The notes beneath the pieces are model-generated. The model was given only the letters and a program-made list of their open reading frames with translations. It was not told the DNA's origin and did no database searches. This document shows, in pieces, positions 7,769-10,266 of a stretch of DNA of 10,266 nt; the stretch's first letter is position 1; the number at the start of each line of letters is the position of its first letter. This DNA comes from Candidatus Methanoperedens sp. Lineage in GTDB: Archaea; Halobacteriota; Methanosarcinia; Methanosarcinales; Methanoperedenaceae. The DNA lies in assembly GCA_028679855.1 (NCBI GenBank), contig JAJRAP010000002.1, positions 1-10,266 of the forward strand, given 5' to 3'. A program made the translations under genes and the position numbers.

Positions 7769-8602
7769 TTAAACCACCATGTCCTGAGCATTATAAAACC
7801 TGAGTTCGACATCGTCCACGATCCCGCATTCTTTTGCATATTTAAAATAAAGCTTCAGGCTCTCCACGCTATCGCTGTCAAAATCATAGTTAAGGGTGTG
7901 AAGGTATTCGCGCATGAATCCGCAATCGATATTTTTTGCACTTCCTATGAAATTGGCTATCTCTCTGACGTTTTCATACGCGTATTCCTTCGACCGCAGG
8001 AGCGAATAAAGGACATGATCAACCTTATCAGGATGCTTCCTCGCGTAATCCTCCCTCACCACCCATAATGCGTACACCATCTTTTTTCCTGTCATCTTCT
8101 TCCATTCATTTCCCAGGTCTGCGATGATGCTGTAGTGACCGATGGCGTTTATGGCGCTGTCACCGATAAGGAGAGCCGCTTCACCCTGCTTGAGCATTTT
8201 ATTGATATCGGTTCCGGGGCACTGTTTAATGTTCACATTCACGCCGTTTTTCCAGAGTATGATCTTTATCAGTGTTGCTGAACTTGCAGTTGTCTCCGGA
8301 ATGCAGAGAGTTTGTCCTTCAAGGTCGGACAGGTCCATCTTCCCATTTGAGCATATCAGGACGCTTTTTGTGAAGTCATTGGAGGTGATGGAAAGCCGTG
8401 GAAGAATGAGAAGGTCATTGCGCTTTGCGTACATGATGGAAGAAATGGGGCTTATATCAAGCTCGCCTTCAAATAGCCTGCGTGCAAGCTCCACTGGATG
8501 GGCTTCTGTGATCTTTATGTCTGGCGCCCTGATCTTTCCATGCTCAAGTGCATAATACGGGAAATCACAATTAGCAAAGGCTATCTTGCCGAGTCGGATC
8601 AT
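7769..8602 (-). CDS. mqnA: Chorismate dehydratase MqnA (futalosine pathway of menaquinone biosynthesis)
   Basis: A 277-residue soluble protein of the MqnA/MqnD family with a periplasmic-binding-protein-like fold. MqnA dehydrates chorismate to 3-enolpyruvyl-benzoate, the first step of the futalosine route to menaquinone. Family features are the N-terminal GKIAFANCDFPYY (5-17, with conserved-position N11), DISPISSIMYAK (49-60), LPRLSI (67-72), TTASSATLIKI (104-114), AALLIGDSAI (142-151) and DLGNEWKKMTG (162-172) followed by ALWVVRED (178-185). These fit MqnA better than MqnD, and the length is typical of MqnA. There is no signal peptide. The ATG at 8602 lies about 25 bp from a TATA box with no strong ribosome site between, suggesting a leaderless mRNA. 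No other mqn gene is visible here. The gene converges on the XPB operon and diverges from the pilin-like cluster. Confidence 0.9.
   Translation of the reverse strand: MIRLGKIAFANCDFPYYALEHGKIRAPDIKITEAHPVELARRLFEGELDISPISSIMYAKRNDLLILPRLSITSNDFTKSVLICSNGKMDLSDLEGQTLCIPETTASSATLIKIILWKNGVNVNIKQCPGTDINKMLKQGEAALLIGDSAINAIGHYSIIADLGNEWKKMTGKKMVYALWVVREDYARKHPDKVDHVLYSLLRSKEYAYENVREIANFIGSAKNIDCGFMREYLHTLNYDFDSDSVESLKLYFKYAKECGIVDDVELRFYNAQDMVV
7774..7778 (-). promoter_or_regulatory. Ribosome binding site for the lipoprotein-leader frame
   Basis: GGTGG on the minus strand, within the last codons of mqnA, lies five bases before TTG 7768. It favours real (present or past) translation of the small lipoprotein-like frame. 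Confidence 0.4.
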
Positions 8603-8626
8603 ACTTCATTAGATTTATGAAAGCTG

Positions 8627-8635
8627 TATATATAT
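8627..8635 (-). promoter_or_regulatory. TATA box for mqnA (leaderless transcript predicted)
   Basis: The alternating run TATATATAT ends 24 bases before the A of the mqnA ATG. At normal archaeal TATA-to-start spacing, transcription would begin at or within a few bases of position 8602, leaving no room for a ribosome site. The repeat is symmetric, so orientation rests on the spacing to mqnA. Confidence 0.6.
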
Positions 8636-8665
8636 TAGTTTGTCGGGCAGCATCAATTCATAACA

Positions 8666-8673
8666 TTTATAAG
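8666..8673 (+). promoter_or_regulatory. TATA box for the pilin-like cluster
   Basis: TTTATAAG predicts a start site near 8692-8697, just before the strong AAGGTGG ribosome site at 8698-8704. This geometry fits a short-leader mRNA translated from about 8712. It stands about 30 bp from the mqnA TATA box on the other strand, a compact divergent promoter. Confidence 0.6.
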
Positions 8674-8697
8674 GGCAAAATAAAGTACACCGCCGAA

Positions 8698-8704
8698 AAG
8701 GTGG
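8698..8704 (+). promoter_or_regulatory. Strong ribosome binding site that points to a CTG start at 8712
   Basis: AAGGTGG is a near-ideal Shine-Dalgarno sequence. No ATG, GTG or TTG lies in the correct frame within normal distance; the in-frame codons at that distance are AAG 8709, CTG 8712 and TTA 8715. The next conventional start in frame, GTG 8745, is 40 bases away. Confidence 0.6.
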
Positions 8705-8711
8705 CATAAAG

Positions 8712-9203
8712 CTGTTACAAAGATTTCTCAAGGACGAGTCGGCGGTGGAAGGTATGCCGATGCGCATCGTTGTCACGGTTGTACTTTTCGCTGTGATACT
8801 CGGTCTTACCGGAAAGGCTGCATCAGACTTTATCGGTGATGTAAAAGAAAAAAAGCTCATGAACGAACTTGACAGGATAGAAAAACACGCCGCAGTAATG
8901 TATATTCAGGGAGGAGCAAGGGACATTAATGATCCCGTGGATCTCCCAGGCACGATGGAGAGCATGCGCGTGCAAATTCCGGACAATGCTGCTTTTGTGG
9001 TGTTCGGAGGAATGCCGGATGGCGCGGCAGATGCACGCACTGACAATGTATATTATTACGTCCTTAATAACGGCAGGGTTCAGGCAAAGTCCTCTATAGT
9101 GCGATTCTCCGGGCATGCTGTGTTTTATCCTGGTGAATATGAACTGGAACTTGAGCTTATCAGGAATAACAATGAAACGTTCGTAGCGATAAGAGGGGTA
9201 TGA
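8712..9203 (+). CDS. Pilin-like single-helix membrane/secreted protein 1 (probable CTG start)
   Basis: I place the start at CTG 8712, giving 163 residues; a conventional start would be GTG 8745 (152 residues). The longer form begins with Q-R-F-L-K-D-E-S-A (3-11), matching the N-termini of the next two genes (M-x-x-F-x-x-D-E-R-A), and is served by the AAGGTGG site 7 nt upstream. A hydrophobic helix follows (about 19-34), then a coiled, charged helix (about 36-60, DVKEKKLMNELDRIEKHAA) and a beta-rich tail with an N-glycosylation sequon (NET) near the C-terminus. This plan, a short polar leader, one N-terminal helix and an extracytoplasmic beta domain, is that of type IV pilin-like proteins; cleavage could follow A11. 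Its stop overlaps the next ATG (ATGA 9200-9203). The family is not recognised with certainty; a minor pilin or pseudopilin is the best guess. Confidence 0.8.
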   Translation: MLQRFLKDESAVEGMPMRIVVTVVLFAVILGLTGKAASDFIGDVKEKKLMNELDRIEKHAAVMYIQGGARDINDPVDLPGTMESMRVQIPDNAAFVVFGGMPDGAADARTDNVYYYVLNNGRVQAKSSIVRFSGHAVFYPGEYELELELIRNNNETFVAIRGV

Positions 9204-9823
9204 GGCGGTTTACTGACGACGAAAGGGCATGGGCTGATTTTTTCATAACACGAATAGGGGTGATATTATTTGCCGCGGTGCTGCTTCTTAGCGCATTCAA
9301 AATATATCCCATGTTCAATGAGCAACAGGCAAGGGCAGGGATGGATGCCGCTGCTTCAGATATCGCATCAAGGATCGAAGCCGTGGACGTCGTGACCGTA
9401 CCCGGTTATAAATATTTCTATGTATTTGATGAAAAAGATAAGAATAAAAGGATAGAGATATCCACTGAATTCGTGGTCGCCCGCTATAATCTCAGCACAC
9501 AGTGGGGGGAACGTGAACTTGTCCACGCAGAGCCTCTGGTCGCGCGTGTTTATCCTCCGAACAGCAATTGGAGCAATACATCAGGTCTGAGGAAAAAGCT
9601 TAGCGACCTTGGCGCAGGGAGAAATGGAGATGCGGTAAGCCCGCTTGATTTTTCGAGGGATAAAGAAATAGTGGATGGGATGTTCAATAATATCGAGGCT
9701 GAGCTTGCCCGTACCCCGTTCGTTCCTGATATGAACCGGTCACTGCTAATCGAAAAAGTAATGATCCATTATAGAGATGGAAATAGAAGTGTGGAGAGGG
9801 ACTATGTCATCATTTATCAGTGA
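9200..9823 (+). CDS. Pilin-like single-helix membrane/secreted protein 2
   Basis: A 207-residue protein in the same plan as its neighbours: leader MRRFTDDERA (1-10), one hydrophobic helix (about 14-36), a helical stalk (about 38-60, NEQQARAGMDAAASDIASRI) and a mixed extracytoplasmic domain. It has five N-x-S/T sequons: NLS, NWS, NTS and two NRS. This suggests exposure at the cell surface with archaeal N-glycosylation. The start ATG lies in the ATGA overlap with gene 1, with GAGGGG (9193-9198) just upstream. It overlaps gene 3 by 20 bases. If an archaeal prepilin peptidase (PibD/FlaK type) processes it, A10 is the natural -1 residue. Haloarchaeal pilus loci carry sets of small proteins of this kind beside PilB/PilC; I recall the similarity but cannot verify it. 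Confidence 0.85.
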   Translation: MRRFTDDERAWADFFITRIGVILFAAVLLLSAFKIYPMFNEQQARAGMDAAASDIASRIEAVDVVTVPGYKYFYVFDEKDKNKRIEISTEFVVARYNLSTQWGERELVHAEPLVARVYPPNSNWSNTSGLRKKLSDLGAGRNGDAVSPLDFSRDKEIVDGMFNNIEAELARTPFVPDMNRSLLIEKVMIHYRDGNRSVERDYVIIYQ

Positions 9824-10266
9824 TGAGCGCGCTATAGTGGAACCGCACGTCGATATGCCTGCAATGGCGCTGGCAGTTGTAGGATTTGTTGTCTTTATCG
9901 CCATAATGTCGCAGGCATACGGGGCATATCAGAACAAGGCTTTCATTTCAGAAAATTACCAGGATGCTTCGAACCTTGCTGAAAAGCTGAGCAGGGAAAG
10001 TACACTCACAGGAAGCATGCGTCCGGATGTTATCGATGCGGTGCGGCTTGAAGCGGTCGGAAATGATCCGAAAGAACTGATGCAAAAATATGGTGTGTAT
10101 TATTACTTTGTGCTCAAGGTTGAGGTGGACACCAAGAGAAGGACATACATCCGGATAATCCAGGATCCCAACATTACAGTATCAAGGTTCGGGATCTCAT
10201 CATCAATACCCGTAACTGTAAGGCTAAACGATGCACAGGAACTTCCGGGCATGCTGACAGTAAAAA
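9804..10266 (+). CDS. Pilin-like single-helix membrane/secreted protein 3, partial (3' end beyond window)
   Basis: ATG 9804 opens a frame of 154 complete codons that runs off the window. It overlaps gene 2 by 20 bases and has GAGAGGG (9794-9800) three bases upstream. The N-terminus MSSFISDERA (1-10) repeats the leader motif of genes 1 and 2, followed by I-V-E-P and a hydrophobic helix (about 19-35). The exposed part includes GVYYYFVLKVEV, a sequon NIT, and near the edge IPVTVRLNDAQELPGMLTV, a beta-strand pair seen at the ends of archaeal pilin-like domains. The RA/IVEP stretch recalls haloarchaeal DUF7285-type pilus-locus proteins (RGQVEPL), from memory. It is likely a membrane-anchored or pilus-incorporated subunit co-translated with the two upstream genes. 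The true length is unknown. Confidence 0.82.
   Translation, partial: MSSFISDERAIVEPHVDMPAMALAVVGFVVFIAIMSQAYGAYQNKAFISENYQDASNLAEKLSRESTLTGSMRPDVIDAVRLEAVGNDPKELMQKYGVYYYFVLKVEVDTKRRTYIRIIQDPNITVSRFGISSSIPVTVRLNDAQELPGMLTVK

Noticed and set aside
7664..8068. Plus-strand 134-codon open frame across the xpb-mqnA gap
   Set aside because: Most of it is antisense to mqnA, which has clear family motifs; the protein has no recognisable domain.
8745..9203. GTG 8745 as the start of the first pilin-like gene
   Set aside because: It removes the D-E-S-A leader shared with the next two genes and leaves the strong ribosome site at 8698-8704 unused; kept only as an alternative.

Overview
The window looks archaeal. 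It carries a full-length Cdc48/VAT-type double-AAA ATPase, TATA-like boxes at archaeal spacing, promoters that would give leaderless or near-leaderless mRNAs, and pilin-like proteins with short N-terminal leaders. A menaquinone gene of the futalosine route (mqnA) beside Euryarchaeota-like genes fits a menaquinone-using lineage such as 'Candidatus Methanoperedens' (ANME-2d, Methanosarcinales) or a relative of Archaeoglobi. The taxonomic placement is inference; there is no rRNA or marker gene that settles it.

Layout. Positions 1-2702 (minus strand) hold cdc48 followed, with no gap, by the first 187 codons of an uncharacterised gene that runs off the left edge. A 203-bp divergent intergenic region (2703-2905) separates these from a plus-strand operon at 2906-7667. 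That operon has three genes joined by two ATGA stop/start overlaps: a 465-aa and a 570-aa protein, each with winged-helix-like parts and one XPB 'clutch'-like (XPB/Ssl2 N-terminal-like, Helicase_C_3) segment, and then a 552-aa bacterial-type XPB helicase with all its motifs. A 101-bp convergent gap follows, and on the minus strand it encodes a 32-codon lipoprotein-leader-like frame. Next come mqnA (7769-8602, minus) and a 109-bp divergent promoter region. The right end (8712-10266, plus) is a tightly overlapping set of three small secreted or membrane-anchored, pilin-like genes; the last runs off the window.

How the parts work together. Cdc48 is an unfoldase and the gene downstream is probably co-transcribed with it. 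The XPB operon is the most interesting block. All three proteins carry the same clutch-like segment, so they are expected to form a complex built on clutch pairing, resembling the XPB-p52 half of eukaryotic TFIIH; the archaeal XPB partner nuclease Bax1 is absent from the operon. The right-end genes share an N-terminal M-x-x-F-x-x-D-E-R/S-A motif followed by one membrane helix, and probably form a minor-pilin-like cluster of a type IV pilus-like machine. By that shared motif, the first of them appears to start at a CTG codon.
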